From Hymenobacter plasmatis (GTDB lineage Bacteria > Bacteroidota > Bacteroidia > Cytophagales > Hymenobacteraceae): a DNA stretch of 64,000 nt. The stretch is taken from contig NZ_JAJFAW010000019.1 in assembly GCF_020711255.1 (NCBI RefSeq), positions 1 to 64,000 on the forward strand, written 5' to 3'. The stretch's first letter is position 1. Each line of letters opens with the position of its first letter. The notes under the pieces were generated by a model. That model searched no databases, was not told the origin of the DNA, and saw only the letters and a list, made by a program, of their open reading frames with translations. This document shows, piece after piece, positions 31,543 to 41,027 of this stretch. A program made the translations under genes and the position numbers.

Positions 31543-32763
31543 ATGCTATCCAACGAAGCAACGCGGGCCTCGACACCCGCTTTCACTGCCGTTGTGCCCG
31601 GCCTGAGCATGCTGCGCGACGTGTTTGTGAACCTGTACTACGCTTTCCCGGAAGCCCAGCCGCAGGGGCCCTGGGTGCTTATCGACGCCGGCCTGCCCGG
31701 CTCGGCCGATAAAATCAAGGCGCACGCCGAAGAACAGTTCGGGCCCGCTACCCCGCCCACGGCCATCATCCTCACCCACGGGCACTTCGACCACGTGGGC
31801 GCCCTGGATGGCTTGCTCGCGGCCTGGCCAAACGTGCCCGTGTATGCCCACCCCCTCGAGCTGCCCTACCTGACCGGCCGCTCGAGCTACCCGCCACCCG
31901 ACCCCACCGTGGGCGGCGGCATGATGGCCTATATGTCGTTTGCCTATCCCAAGCATGCCTATGATTTCGGCTCCCGGGTGCAAGCCCTGCCCGTAGATGG
32001 CAGCGTGCCCGGCCTACCCGGCTGGCGCTGGGTGCACACGCCGGGCCACACCTTCGGCCACGTGTCGTTCTTCCGCGAGCACGACAAGGTGCTGGTGGCC
32101 GGCGATGCGTTCACTACGGTGTTTGCCGAATCGGGCCTGAGCACCCTCACTCAAAAGCAGGAAGTACACGGCCCGCCGGCCTACTTCACACCCGACTGGG
32201 ACGCCGCCCGCGAATCGGTGCAGCTGCTGGCCCGCATGGAGCCCGAAGTAGCGGCCACCGGCCACGGCATTCCCATGCACGGCGAGGCGCTGCGCCGGCA
32301 ACTCACGGAATTGTCGGCTCACTTCGACCAGCTGTCCCGCCCCAAAGTGGGCCGCTACGCCCACCAGCCCGCCACGGCCGACGCCAGCGGGGTGCGCTCG
32401 GTGCCGCCGCCCGTGGTAAAACCGTGGGTAGCGGGCCTGGCCGTGGCGGGCCTCGCCCTTAGTGCCGTGGCCCTGGCCTCGGCCGGCAATGGCAAGAAAA
32501 AGGGCCGCCGATTCAAAAGCACCAGGCGCTCTTACAAAGGCCAGCCCGACACCACTTACCGGGCCTGGTACCGCGACAATCCCGCTCCCCAGGGACCTTC
32601 GGGCCCCGACTGGCAGTACCGCCGGCCCAGCACTTTTGCCGACGCGGACCATTTCGACTCAAGTCGACAGAACGATTCCAGCCAGTTCAATACCGACCAA
32701 TCGTTTGCCGACAAACGCTATTCCGACCAACGAAGCCGGAAGATTGAAACGCAGTATCCGTAG
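31543..32763 (+). CDS. Metallo-beta-lactamase-fold hydrolase with C-terminal anchor and tail
   Basis: 406 residues from the ATG at 31543; the frame continues upstream only through the terminator of the preceding gene. The zinc motif THGHFDHVG (H79, H81, D83, H84) is followed by AHPLELPYL, HTPGHTFGHVSFF and LVAGDAF, and GHGIPMHG late in the fold, all normal for glyoxalase II/RNase Z-like hydrolases. After the domain (about 280) comes a hydrophobic stretch (KPWVAGLAVAGLALSAVALA) and a basic then polar tail. It may be held to the inner membrane by this C-terminal segment, with the catalytic domain in the cytoplasm. The substrate is unknown. Confidence 0.85.
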   Translation: MLSNEATRASTPAFTAVVPGLSMLRDVFVNLYYAFPEAQPQGPWVLIDAGLPGSADKIKAHAEEQFGPATPPTAIILTHGHFDHVGALDGLLAAWPNVPVYAHPLELPYLTGRSSYPPPDPTVGGGMMAYMSFAYPKHAYDFGSRVQALPVDGSVPGLPGWRWVHTPGHTFGHVSFFREHDKVLVAGDAFTTVFAESGLSTLTQKQEVHGPPAYFTPDWDAARESVQLLARMEPEVAATGHGIPMHGEALRRQLTELSAHFDQLSRPKVGRYAHQPATADASGVRSVPPPVVKPWVAGLAVAGLALSAVALASAGNGKKKGRRFKSTRRSYKGQPDTTYRAWYRDNPAPQGPSGPDWQYRRPSTFADADHFDSSRQNDSSQFNTDQSFADKRYSDQRSRKIETQYP

Positions 32764-32785
32764 CTAAGGCTTTGCCTGTGGCAAT

Positions 32786-32822
32786 AAAAAAGTCCGTTTC
32801 AGAAATTGAAACGGACTTTTTG
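32786..32822. terminator. Bidirectional terminator between convergent genes
   Basis: Perfect 15-bp stem aaaaagtccgtttca / tgaaacggacttttt with a 5-nt loop. Confidence 0.85.
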
Positions 32823-32842
32823 CGTTTGGGTAGCTCAAGAAT

Positions 32843-33472
32843 TTACTGCGCCACGGGCGGCTGCCCCGGCCGGGCGTAGCCGAAGCGCATGGGCGGCAGC
32901 ACTTCGTGGTAGCCGTCGAGGCCAGAAACGCAGGCAGTACCTAGGGCAAAAAGGTCCAGAGTGCCGTCGGCGCGCAGGCCTTCTTCGCGCAGGTACACGT
33001 GCTCCACGGTGCCGACCAGCAGCACGGTGCCGTTGGAAATGGGCAGTTCCTCGCGCAGCCGCAAGCCGATGCTCAAGGGGCTCTCGGCTACGTAAGGGGC
33101 CGGGAAATCGTCGCGGTACACAGCCGTAAAGCCGCACGCTTCAAACTCCGATATTTCCGGCCCAAAGTCGGCGGAGGTGTAGTGGGCCTGGGCGGCCAGA
33201 GCCACGGGCACGTGGTTGAGGGTGTAGCAGCCGCTGCTTTTGAGGTTTTGGTAGGTGTGGCGGGGCACGGTGGTGGGCCGCGTCACGATGCCGAGCAGGG
33301 GCGGGTCGGAGCCTAGGTGCAGGGCGGAGCTGAACACGGCCAGGTTGGTGGCCCCATCGGGCGCGGCCGTGCCAATGAGGTTGGCCGGCTTAAAGCCCGG
33401 CAGGCCGTTGACGAGGTTGAGCCGATAAATCCGCTCAAAGTTTTTGATGTCGGCCGCGGTAATGTGGTGCAT
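32843..33472 (-). CDS. Flavin reductase family protein (FMN-binding split barrel)
   Basis: 209 residues from the ATG at 33472 (MHHITAADIKNFERIYRLNL). The split-barrel pattern of flavin reductases acting as FMN-binding oxidoreductases is visible: NLIGTAAPDGATNLAVFSS, then PPLLGIVTRPTTVPRHTYQN and YTLNHVPVALAAQAHYTSA. A C-terminal half (LLVGTVEHVYLREEGLRADG) completes the usual length. It would bind FMN and reduce a small molecule or supply reduced flavin. Cytoplasmic. It starts 24 bp after the stop of the upstream hydrolase gene (33497), so the two are probably co-transcribed. Confidence 0.85.
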   Translation of the reverse strand: MHHITAADIKNFERIYRLNLVNGLPGFKPANLIGTAAPDGATNLAVFSSALHLGSDPPLLGIVTRPTTVPRHTYQNLKSSGCYTLNHVPVALAAQAHYTSADFGPEISEFEACGFTAVYRDDFPAPYVAESPLSIGLRLREELPISNGTVLLVGTVEHVYLREEGLRADGTLDLFALGTACVSGLDGYHEVLPPMRFGYARPGQPPVAQ

Positions 33473-33496
33473 GCCGGTAGAAATCCGCACGGGGCC

Positions 33497-34384
33497 CTAC
33501 TTGTTTAAAAACGCAATAACCGTTTTGGTGAGGGCCACGCGCTTGTTGCTGAACGGATGGTCGGTGTTCCACACTTCGTAGCGGAAGCTGGCCTTGTTGG
33601 CCGCGCCAATGGGCTTAATCCACGCTTCGTTGCGGCGGTTTTCGTCCAGAAACACCAGCTGCTTTTTGCTCAGGGCCGGACCATCGGCATTGAGCTGAAA
33701 AGCCTTGGAATCGGCCAGCACGGGCGTCATCAGGGCATTGCCCGACGCTTTGCGGAGCATAAACAAGCCATCGGCGTACTTCTCAAACGCAGCGCGTGGC
33801 TCGTCTTTCGCCATCCCGGCGGCGGTGGCGTAGATGTCCCAAGGCGAGAGAATGACGGCCTTGCGGATTTCCGGCAGATGCGGCAAGGCTTTCAGCCCAA
33901 CCCAGCCGCCCATGCTGTGCCCAAACAGCGCCAGCTGGGTAGTGTCGATGCGCAGCGCTTTGGCCTGCTTTTTACAGAAGGCCACCACGCTGGCCACGTC
34001 CTCCACGCAGTTGGCAAACGAAAACTCGCCCTCGCTGCCCCACGAGCCGCGGTAGTCGAAATACAGCACGTTCCAGCCCGTGCGTCGCACCGATTGGGCC
34101 AGGTCGAGGTTGCGCTCGTTGCCGGGGAAGCCGTGCAGCAAAATCAGGGTGGGGTGGGGCTGCGGGCCGCTGGCCGTGTACATGAAAGCTGCCATCCGGC
34201 TGCCGTGCGACGGAATCGTTAATTCCTCTAAACCGGCCGGGGCCTTGGGATTATTCTCCAGGTCGGCGGTCAGGTATTTTGGCGCACTTTGGGCTCTCGC
34301 GAGCCCGGGCGTGCTGCCCGCCAGAATGGCGAGCAGCAGAAAACGAAGCGGGAATCTGAACACCGGATTAACCATAGTAGGCAT
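33497..34384 (-). CDS. Secreted alpha/beta hydrolase
   Basis: 295 residues with a signal peptide (RFPLRFLLLAILAGSTPGLA, ending near RAQ). The fold elements are LILLHGFPGNERN, VLYFDYRGSWGSEGE, the nucleophile elbow ALFGHSMGGWVGLKA (S157), and a likely catalytic His in NTDHPFSNKRVAL. It resembles dienelactone-hydrolase-like or prolyl-oligopeptidase-like esterases/peptidases of Bacteroidota. The substrate is unknown. Its stop is 24 bp from the flavin reductase gene and its start is 7 bp downstream of the M28 peptidase stop, so it sits at the end of the peptidase run. Confidence 0.85.
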   Translation of the reverse strand: MPTMVNPVFRFPLRFLLLAILAGSTPGLARAQSAPKYLTADLENNPKAPAGLEELTIPSHGSRMAAFMYTASGPQPHPTLILLHGFPGNERNLDLAQSVRRTGWNVLYFDYRGSWGSEGEFSFANCVEDVASVVAFCKKQAKALRIDTTQLALFGHSMGGWVGLKALPHLPEIRKAVILSPWDIYATAAGMAKDEPRAAFEKYADGLFMLRKASGNALMTPVLADSKAFQLNADGPALSKKQLVFLDENRRNEAWIKPIGAANKASFRYEVWNTDHPFSNKRVALTKTVIAFLNK

Positions 34385-34391
34385 GGGCTGG

Positions 34392-35906
34392 CTAGCGCTC
34401 CAGCTTGAAGCCGGGCTCGCGGGCGGGTGGCGCGGTGCGGTTGGCCACGGCCCAGCCGGTGAGGTACATCCACTGCGTCATTTTCGTCAGCTTGGGGTAG
34501 TTGATGCGGCTGGGCTCATCCTTGGGCGTGTGGTAGTCCACGTGCAGCAGGGTGGTGTACATGATGGCCGGAATGCCCAGGCGGGCATAGGGCAGGTGGT
34601 CGGAGCGGAAGTACCAGCCTTCGGGGTGGGTGGCTTTGTCCCACTCGGTATCCAGCTTGAACTTGGGCCCGGCCTGGTTGGCGGCCAGGGCGGTTTTCAC
34701 GAGGTCGGAAGAGTTGAGGTGCGGGGGCGTGGAGCCGAGCAAAGCGGCGCTATCGGGGGCGTTGCGGCCCATCATTTCAGCATTGAGCACCGCCACGATG
34801 GATTCCTTGGGCACCGTGGGCGTGGCGGCGAAGTAAGTTGAGCCAATGAGGCCGCGCTCCTCCGCGCCGTGGTACACAAACAGGGCCGTGCGGCGGGCCG
34901 GCTGCTGCTTGAAGGCGCGCATAATGGCCAGCAGGGCCGCGCAGCCGGTGGCGTTGTCGTCGGCGCCGTTGTAGATGGAGTCGCCGGCAATGGGGGCGCG
35001 CACGCCGTCGTGGTCCTGGTGGGTGCTGAACAGCACGTTTTCTTTCTTGAGCTGGGCATCGGTGCCTGGCACTTTGGCCACGATGTTGACGGAGGGATAC
35101 TGGAAGCTTTCCACCCGTAAATCGGCTGTGAACTGCTGGCCGGCCTGCTGCGCCCAACTGGCCGCGCTGGCGGGCAGCCACACCACTGGCGGCGTGCTCA
35201 CCACCTTCGTGCTGGCCGCGCCGGGCAGGCTATAGCGGCCACGCTCATAAATGTGGCTCCAATGGTCGTACAACGCCTGCGAAGGCGCGTCGGAAATGAA
35301 CACCACTGCTACGGCGCCGGCCTTCACCAAGTCAGCCGTTTGCCCGCTGAATTTGCCAAACACGTAGCGCCGGTAGCTGATGCCGTCGGTGGGCGCGCCC
35401 GCAATCTGCACGGCCACGGCTTTACCCTTTACGTCTACTTTCGCCAGCTCGGCGGGCGAGCCGGTGCCGACGAATACCAGCGGCGCGTTCACGGTGGCGT
35501 TGGTGGGGGCCGTCACCACGCCGTCCTCGTTGAGCTTGATTTGGTGCGTGCCGATGCGCAGGGTGCTGGCTTTGTTAAGGCGCGTGCGCTGCAGGTTGAA
35601 CCACTGGAAGTAGGTGCCGTCGTCGCCGGCCGGCTGCAGGCCGATGGCCCGAATCTGGTCGGCCAGCCACACGGAGGCCTTCAGCTCGTCGAGTGTGCCA
35701 CCCTCGCGGCCGCGGAAATGGTCGCCGGCCAGGGCATACAAGTCGCGCTTTATGTCGCTCTCCTTGATGGCGGCTTCTGCGTTGGCAGTCGAGGTGGTTT
35801 TGCGGGTGGTGGCCGCGGCTTTCTTCTGGGCCGAGGCGGCCAGCGGCGCGGCCAGGCTCAGGCCGGCCAGCAGCAAGCCGGTGGTTGTCTTGAGAAGTGA
35901 ATTCAT
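34392..35906 (-). CDS. Secreted M28-family zinc aminopeptidase with PA insert
   Basis: 504 residues from the ATG at 35906, which opens the signal peptide (MNSLLKTTTGLLLAGLSLAA, ending near SAQ). The order is N-terminal helical part, PA-type insert (about 140-260, LVFVGTGSPAELAKVDVKGK) and M28 catalytic domain. Zinc and catalytic residues: H296 and D298 (STHQDHDG), D317 (NGADDNATG), E349/E350 (YHGAEERG), E377 in NAEMMGR where many relatives have Asp, and H459 (HVDYHTP). It should remove N-terminal residues from peptides in the periplasm. The next gene upstream is an S9 peptidase 55 bp away on the same strand. Confidence 0.92.
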   Translation of the reverse strand: MNSLLKTTTGLLLAGLSLAAPLAASAQKKAAATTRKTTSTANAEAAIKESDIKRDLYALAGDHFRGREGGTLDELKASVWLADQIRAIGLQPAGDDGTYFQWFNLQRTRLNKASTLRIGTHQIKLNEDGVVTAPTNATVNAPLVFVGTGSPAELAKVDVKGKAVAVQIAGAPTDGISYRRYVFGKFSGQTADLVKAGAVAVVFISDAPSQALYDHWSHIYERGRYSLPGAASTKVVSTPPVVWLPASAASWAQQAGQQFTADLRVESFQYPSVNIVAKVPGTDAQLKKENVLFSTHQDHDGVRAPIAGDSIYNGADDNATGCAALLAIMRAFKQQPARRTALFVYHGAEERGLIGSTYFAATPTVPKESIVAVLNAEMMGRNAPDSAALLGSTPPHLNSSDLVKTALAANQAGPKFKLDTEWDKATHPEGWYFRSDHLPYARLGIPAIMYTTLLHVDYHTPKDEPSRINYPKLTKMTQWMYLTGWAVANRTAPPAREPGFKLER

Positions 35907-35961
35907 GCTAAGCAGTAGGTACTTGTAGTTGAAGATGCGTCTGAAAGGAAGTTGAGCTAAA

Positions 35962-37998
35962 TTACTTGCCGGGCGCGGCCGTGGCGGCTTCCGGCTGCAG
36001 ATACTGGTCGAGCCAGCCCACCCAGAGGCGGTTCCATTCCTGCAGGCGCACGGGGTCGGAGGGGGTGTGGGCGGCGATGGGGAAGGCCACAAAGCGCACG
36101 GGCACACCGTTGTCCTGCAGCGCGTGGTAGAGCTTGTAGGAGTTGGTGATGGGCACGCGAAAGTCGCCCACGTTGTGCAGAATGAGCGTGGGCGTGCGCC
36201 AGCGGCCTGCCCGCGAAAGTGGCGACTGTGTGCGGTACCGCGCCAGGTTTTCGGCGCTGCGCCAAGGCGAAGGACCGTAGTGCCCGGCGTTGGCGACGTT
36301 GTTGTCGCTCAGATTGTAGCTGTCCAGCAAATCGGTGACGGAAGCCGCGGCCACCGCGCAGCGCCAGCGCCGCGACTCGCCCATCAGCCACGTAGTCATA
36401 AACCCGCCGTAGGATGCGCCCGAAAGCGCAATGCGGGTGCTGTCGACCCAGCCGCGCTTTTCGAGCATGGCAATGCCAGCCAGCACGTCGCGCCCCGGCC
36501 CGGCGCCGGCATCTTCCCGAATGGCCCGCTGAAAGGCGTAGCCCAGGTTGTCGCTGCCCCGGTAGTTGGGCTGAAATACCACGTACCCGCGCGCCGCCAC
36601 GGCCTGCCCCAACCCATAAAAGGCCAGTCGCGACGCATTGGAGGGGCCGCCGTGCATCAAGAGTACCAGCGGGTACTTTTTGGTGGCGTCAAAATCGGGC
36701 GGATAAGTCAGGATGCCGTTCGGGCGCAGGTTGTCCGAGTTCCATTCCACGGCTTCCATGCGGCCCAGGGGCATAGCGGCGGTTTCGTGGTTGAAATCGG
36801 TAAGGCGGCGCGGGGTGGAGGTGGGCGAAGCGAGGTAGTATAGCTCGGCTGGGCGGCCGGGCTCATTGGCTGTGATGGCCAGGGCATTGCGCCGGCCCAC
36901 GGCCATTTCTACCCAATAGCTGCCGTTGGGCGATACGGGGCCCAGCTTCAGCTTGCGGCTGCTGCCATTCAGGCCTTGCTGCCAGATGGATACGCTGGCG
37001 CCGTCGTTGCCGCCCACAAACAGGCTCTTGCTATCGGGGCTCCACACGGCGCGCTGCAGGTTGCGGTCAAGGGCCCGGCCCAGGTGGCGCGGCTTGCCGC
37101 CGGCTGCCGGCACCACGTCAAAATCCAGGGACTCGAAAAATGGTGGCTCCCGCGGCGTCTGGTAGCTAATCCAGCGGCCATCGGGCGAGAAGGCGGGCAG
37201 GTCAACGCGGTGGGGCGAACCCGGCAGGGGGCGTACCGTGCCGGTGGCCACGTCCAGGGTGCACACGGTGGTTTCCTGGTCGCCGGTTTGGGCGCTGGGC
37301 CGGAGCACGCACACGAGGGTGCGGCCGTTGGGCGCCCAGGCAAATGGGGCTGAGGAGTCGTCGGGCAGACCACCGGGGCCGTTGGTCAGGCGTTGGGCTG
37401 GCTGGCTGCCGGCGGCGCTCACCAGCCAGAGGTGGTCGGGCGTGGGCGGGGCCGTGAGGGTCACGCTGCCGTTGCCTACTTCGAAGCTGTCGTTGCCGCG
37501 GGCCACTTCGGCGGCGTTGGTGGGCGCATCAGCAGAGGAGTAGGCGAGGGCCTTGCCGTCGGGGCTCCAGCTGTAGAGCTGCACGTTTTCGACTGCTGTC
37601 GTGAGCTGTACGGGCTCGCCGGTGGGCAGCGGCTGCACAAATAGCTGCGTGTGGGCGTCTTTGCCAGAGCCGGTGCGCGCCAGAAAGGCGACCCGGTCGC
37701 CGGTGGGGGACCACCGCGGCTGCTTCACGGTGGGGCGCCCGGCTACCAGCACGCGCTGCCGGCCGGTAGCTACGTCCACCAGCACTACCTCGGCGTCGTT
37801 GCGGTTGGTGGCGAAATTCGACCTCGACACCACGACCAGGATGCTTTTGCCATCGGGCGAGAGCTGTGGGTCACCCACGCCCACGGTTTTGGCGATGTCG
37901 GTTAATTCGAAGCGCTTTTGCCCCGTTGCATTCCCGGACAGCAGCAGGAGCAGACTCGCGGCCGGTGCCCAGCTCAACTTTGAAAACAAGGATTTCAT
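35962..37998 (-). CDS. Secreted S9-family peptidase (dipeptidyl/acylaminoacyl peptidase-like)
   Basis: 678 residues from the ATG at 37998 (MKSLFSKLSWAPAASLLLLL), with a signal peptide. A WD40-like beta-propeller (about 35-400) with repeats such as DPQLSPDGKSILVV, QPRWSPTGDRVAFLA and YSWSPDGKALAYSS is followed by the hydrolase domain. The triad, counted from the ATG at 38007, is S532 (LSGASYGGFMTTW), D615 and H647. The Asp loop reads HNVGDFRVP instead of the usual HGxxDxRVP, and the His is in AAHTPSD instead of the common H-G; both are variants that keep the catalytic residue. It should release di- or oligopeptides outside the cytoplasm, upstream of the POT transporter encoded next. Confidence 0.92.
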   Translation of the reverse strand: MKSLFSKLSWAPAASLLLLLSGNATGQKRFELTDIAKTVGVGDPQLSPDGKSILVVVSRSNFATNRNDAEVVLVDVATGRQRVLVAGRPTVKQPRWSPTGDRVAFLARTGSGKDAHTQLFVQPLPTGEPVQLTTAVENVQLYSWSPDGKALAYSSADAPTNAAEVARGNDSFEVGNGSVTLTAPPTPDHLWLVSAAGSQPAQRLTNGPGGLPDDSSAPFAWAPNGRTLVCVLRPSAQTGDQETTVCTLDVATGTVRPLPGSPHRVDLPAFSPDGRWISYQTPREPPFFESLDFDVVPAAGGKPRHLGRALDRNLQRAVWSPDSKSLFVGGNDGASVSIWQQGLNGSSRKLKLGPVSPNGSYWVEMAVGRRNALAITANEPGRPAELYYLASPTSTPRRLTDFNHETAAMPLGRMEAVEWNSDNLRPNGILTYPPDFDATKKYPLVLLMHGGPSNASRLAFYGLGQAVAARGYVVFQPNYRGSDNLGYAFQRAIREDAGAGPGRDVLAGIAMLEKRGWVDSTRIALSGASYGGFMTTWLMGESRRWRCAVAAASVTDLLDSYNLSDNNVANAGHYGPSPWRSAENLARYRTQSPLSRAGRWRTPTLILHNVGDFRVPITNSYKLYHALQDNGVPVRFVAFPIAAHTPSDPVRLQEWNRLWVGWLDQYLQPEAATAAPGK

Positions 37999-38137
37999 TA
38001 CAGGCATAGCGGAAACTCTGCGCTAAAGCTAAGGACCCACCCTCAAGTAACCTGGTATTTTGAAGGTAGGAGCGTAATCATTCAGTGTCTGAGGAGCAGA
38101 AGTAACCTGCCGCTTCGTTCTCGTCGTTATAAACCAT

Positions 38138-38226
38138 CTGTCATGCAGAGCGCAGCGAAGCATCTTATCAGGTCAGAACCAATTGTTGGGCCGTGATAAG
38201 ATGCTTCGCTGCGCTCTGCATGACAG
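38138..38226. repeat. REP-like long hairpin, family A (copy 2)
   Basis: Perfect 33-bp inverted arms (38138-38170 and 38194-38226) with a 23-nt loop. The arms match the repeat at 14138-14246. It separates the S9 peptidase gene from the POT transporter gene. Confidence 0.85.
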
Positions 38227-38283
38227 ACGATTGGGTATGCTGATGTCATGATTCGCTCAACATGGCCGTCATTGCCAAAAGCC

Positions 38284-39645
38284 TCATGCCGACGCCGCAA
38301 CCCCGACGTAGGTTTTCTCACGCAGCCGCGAAGCCACAATTGCAAATAGCGTCACGTTCACGGCCATCAGCCCCACGAAAAACCAGTAGTAGTTCGCGCC
38401 CTGAAAGCTGGCAAAAAAGCCACCGCTGGCAATGCTGCTGTTCATGATGCCCAGGAAGAAATTGCCGCCCGCAATGGTGAGCAGCCACAGCGCCGTAGTC
38501 AGGCTTTTGATGACGAGCGGCGAGTGGGTGTAGGCGTATTCCAGGCCCGTAACGGCCACCATGAGCGTGCCGCCCGCCACCACGAAATACGCCAGCACCT
38601 GCCACCACACCGAGGGGCTGCCGCCGGCATCGAGGCTGTGCTGAATGCCGGCCACAATGGCCAGGGCCAGGGCAATAATGACCATGCCCGTGCCCATGCG
38701 CCGCAGCGGACTCATGCGCAGTCCCAGCCGCTCCAGTCCCGGATATACGCGGTAGGTAAGCAGCGGATTTAGCCCAATTCCAAACACGATGCCCAGTATC
38801 TGGAGCTGCTCGGGCAGGGGCGTGAAGCCGGGCCACAGCTCGCGGTTGAGGTGAGCCGCCTGCAGCACCCATTCGCTCACGCTTTGGTCGTAGAGCGCCC
38901 ACACCACCGGGATGAATAGGAACACCACGCCCACCCGGCGCAGCGCCGCCCGGCCCTCGCCCGGCCCGAAGGTTTGGCGCAGGCCCTGCACCAGCCCGGT
39001 GGGCGGCACGCGCACGTAGCGCTTGCGCCCCAGCCAGAAGATGAGCGTGGCCGCGCCCATCAGCAAGCCGGGCACGCCGAAGGCAACGGCGGGACCATAC
39101 CGGGCATATAGCTCCGGAATGAACGCCGTGGACAGCGCCGCGCCCACATCAATAGCCAGCTGAAACCAGCCGTAGGCCTTGGGCAGCAGGTGGGCGTTGT
39201 GGCGCGAAAACTGGTCGCCGAGGTTGGCCGTCACGCTGGATTTGATGCCGCCCATGCCAACCGCTATTACCAGCAGCCCCAACTGGAAACCGGTTAAATC
39301 GTTCGCAAACGCGGCCAGCAGGGCGTGGCCCACGCAGTAGAGCAGCGACAGATACAGAATAACGCGGTACTTGCCCACCACCCAGTCGGCCAGCAGGGCG
39401 CCCACCACCGGCAGCGCGTAGCCCAACGCCGCAAACGAGTGCACGAAGTCGTTGGCCCGGGCTTCGGCCACGGCCGTCAGGGCCGGGCTGTGGCTGGGGT
39501 TGAAAAATTGAGCCACCAGAAACGTGGGCAAAATGGCCCGCATGCCATAGTAGCTAAACCGCTCGGCCACCTCGTTGCCGATGATGAAGGGCACTGCTTT
39601 GGGAAAGCGGGCAGTTTCGGTGGGCAAAGCAGTAGAAGTGGGCAT
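38284..39645 (-). CDS. POT-family proton-coupled peptide transporter
   Basis: 453 residues with about twelve membrane helices. The proton-coupling motif ExxERxxYYG is intact near the N-terminus (EVAERFSYYG, E25 to G34). The second family signature appears as GGIKSSVTANLGDQF, and the third region as KAYGWFQLAIDVGAAL. The family imports di- and tripeptides and some nitrate or drug substrates with protons. The length is short-normal for bacterial POTs. It lies between secreted peptidases, which supports a di/tripeptide uptake role. It starts 17 bp after the stop of the gene at 39663-40997, so it is probably co-transcribed with it. Confidence 0.93.
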   Translation of the reverse strand: MPTSTALPTETARFPKAVPFIIGNEVAERFSYYGMRAILPTFLVAQFFNPSHSPALTAVAEARANDFVHSFAALGYALPVVGALLADWVVGKYRVILYLSLLYCVGHALLAAFANDLTGFQLGLLVIAVGMGGIKSSVTANLGDQFSRHNAHLLPKAYGWFQLAIDVGAALSTAFIPELYARYGPAVAFGVPGLLMGAATLIFWLGRKRYVRVPPTGLVQGLRQTFGPGEGRAALRRVGVVFLFIPVVWALYDQSVSEWVLQAAHLNRELWPGFTPLPEQLQILGIVFGIGLNPLLTYRVYPGLERLGLRMSPLRRMGTGMVIIALALAIVAGIQHSLDAGGSPSVWWQVLAYFVVAGGTLMVAVTGLEYAYTHSPLVIKSLTTALWLLTIAGGNFFLGIMNSSIASGGFFASFQGANYYWFFVGLMAVNVTLFAIVASRLREKTYVGVAASA

Positions 39646-39662
39646 GCGGTGCGGGATTTAAG

Positions 39663-40997
39663 CTAGCGCAACGAATCGTAGAGCCGGGCCATGGCCAGCA
39701 GGGGGTTGTGGCCGAGGTAGTCGCGGCAGGGCACGTTGTATTTGCTGGTGGGCTTGCGCTGCAGAGTTTCGGGGTGGCCGCCCAGTGGGTGGTAAAACTC
39801 CCAGATGGTGCCGGTGCGGCGAAACTGCTTGGCGGAGTCGTCCAGGGCTTTCTCCAGGATGAGCCGGGCGGCGTCCCGCCGGCCGTAGTTCAGGCAGGCG
39901 CGGGCAGCCCAGTAGGCCATGCTGTTCCAGGCCGGGCCGCGCCACATGCGCAGCTCAAACTTGGGGTCGTGGCGGCCCACGGTGGCAACCGGGTGCTCGG
40001 TAAGAAATACCTTGGGGTTGGCCAGGTAGCTGTCGATGTAGCGGTTGGCCTGCTCGGGCGTGGCCGCGCCGCTCACCAGGGGCCACATGCTTTCGAAGGG
40101 CAGGTTGCGCAAAGCGGGATTCTGCACGGCCCAGCTGTCGTAGAACATGCCATCGGCGGGCACGTAGAGCCTGGTTTGGATATAGGTCCGCAGCTCGGCG
40201 GCGCGCTGGTTGTAGTAGCGGGCATCGAGGCCGAGCTGCCGGGCCCATTGCGCGGCAACGCGGTAGAGCGTGAACACGTGGCTGGTGGCGTCTACACAGG
40301 CCAGGGCGCCCTTGGCCACGTCATCAAACCGAATGCCTTCGTCAACCCCGCTTTCCCATTTTTTCAGCAGGATGTCGTTATAGAAAAAGCCGCCATTCGC
40401 GGCCCGTCGGTTGTTTTCAAACCAGGTAATCTGCCGCACCAGCGCGGTGTAGAAGCGGCCCACAATGGCGCTGTCGCCGGTCTGGCGCACGTAGTCCTGC
40501 ACGGCCACCGGCCACAGCGGCGGGTGCCCCTGGGTGCTGTGGTTCCAGTACACCGAGTCGTGCCGGGCCAGCCCGCCGGGTATGTAGATGGAGCCTGGAA
40601 TCAGCCCGGTGGGCTCCTGGTTCTTGATATCGTTCAGCAGTTGGTGCAGGGCGTGCTCGGGGTAGGAGGGCAGCACGTCGATGATTTCGTGCACCACGTC
40701 CCAGTGCCCGAAGGCGTTGCCGTACACGTAGCCCGGGCCGAGGTCCTCCCATTCGTAGTCGAAAGGCGGGGCGGCCGGGTGCGTGGCCCGCTGGTGCAGG
40801 GCCGCCACGTAGGCCAGCATGGGGCGCCAGGCGGGCTTGCCCACCCGGTTAGCCTCGGCCGTAAGCTCAGCCCAACTGCCGGCAGCGGCCGGGCGTGCCG
40901 CCGAAACCGGAGCGGACTGGACCTGGGCCCAGGCCTGCTTTGCAGTGCACAGGCCCAATACACAGCAAAACACGGCTGCTCGAAAAACCCTATTCAT
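39663..40997 (-). CDS. Secreted GH63/trehalase-like (alpha/alpha)6 glycoside hydrolase
   Basis: 444 residues from the ATG at 40997 (MNRVFRAAVFCCVLGLCTAK), with a signal peptide. The family resemblance is in the MGH1/GH63-like toroid: GNAFGHWDVVHEIIDVLP, KKWESGVDEGIRF (ESG-x-D is the usual acid region), FESMWPLVSG, MWRGPAWNSMAYWAARA and EFYHPLGGHPETL. These enzymes cleave alpha-glucosides, such as terminal glucose of oligosaccharides or mannosylglycerate. The exact substrate cannot be read. It sits in the peptidase run, which is unexpected for a glycosidase; it may act on glycosylated peptides or simply share the operon. Confidence 0.75.
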   Translation of the reverse strand: MNRVFRAAVFCCVLGLCTAKQAWAQVQSAPVSAARPAAAGSWAELTAEANRVGKPAWRPMLAYVAALHQRATHPAAPPFDYEWEDLGPGYVYGNAFGHWDVVHEIIDVLPSYPEHALHQLLNDIKNQEPTGLIPGSIYIPGGLARHDSVYWNHSTQGHPPLWPVAVQDYVRQTGDSAIVGRFYTALVRQITWFENNRRAANGGFFYNDILLKKWESGVDEGIRFDDVAKGALACVDATSHVFTLYRVAAQWARQLGLDARYYNQRAAELRTYIQTRLYVPADGMFYDSWAVQNPALRNLPFESMWPLVSGAATPEQANRYIDSYLANPKVFLTEHPVATVGRHDPKFELRMWRGPAWNSMAYWAARACLNYGRRDAARLILEKALDDSAKQFRRTGTIWEFYHPLGGHPETLQRKPTSKYNVPCRDYLGHNPLLAMARLYDSLR

Positions 40998-41027
40998 AGC
41001 GTGCATGCAAAACGAAGCGGAAGGTAC

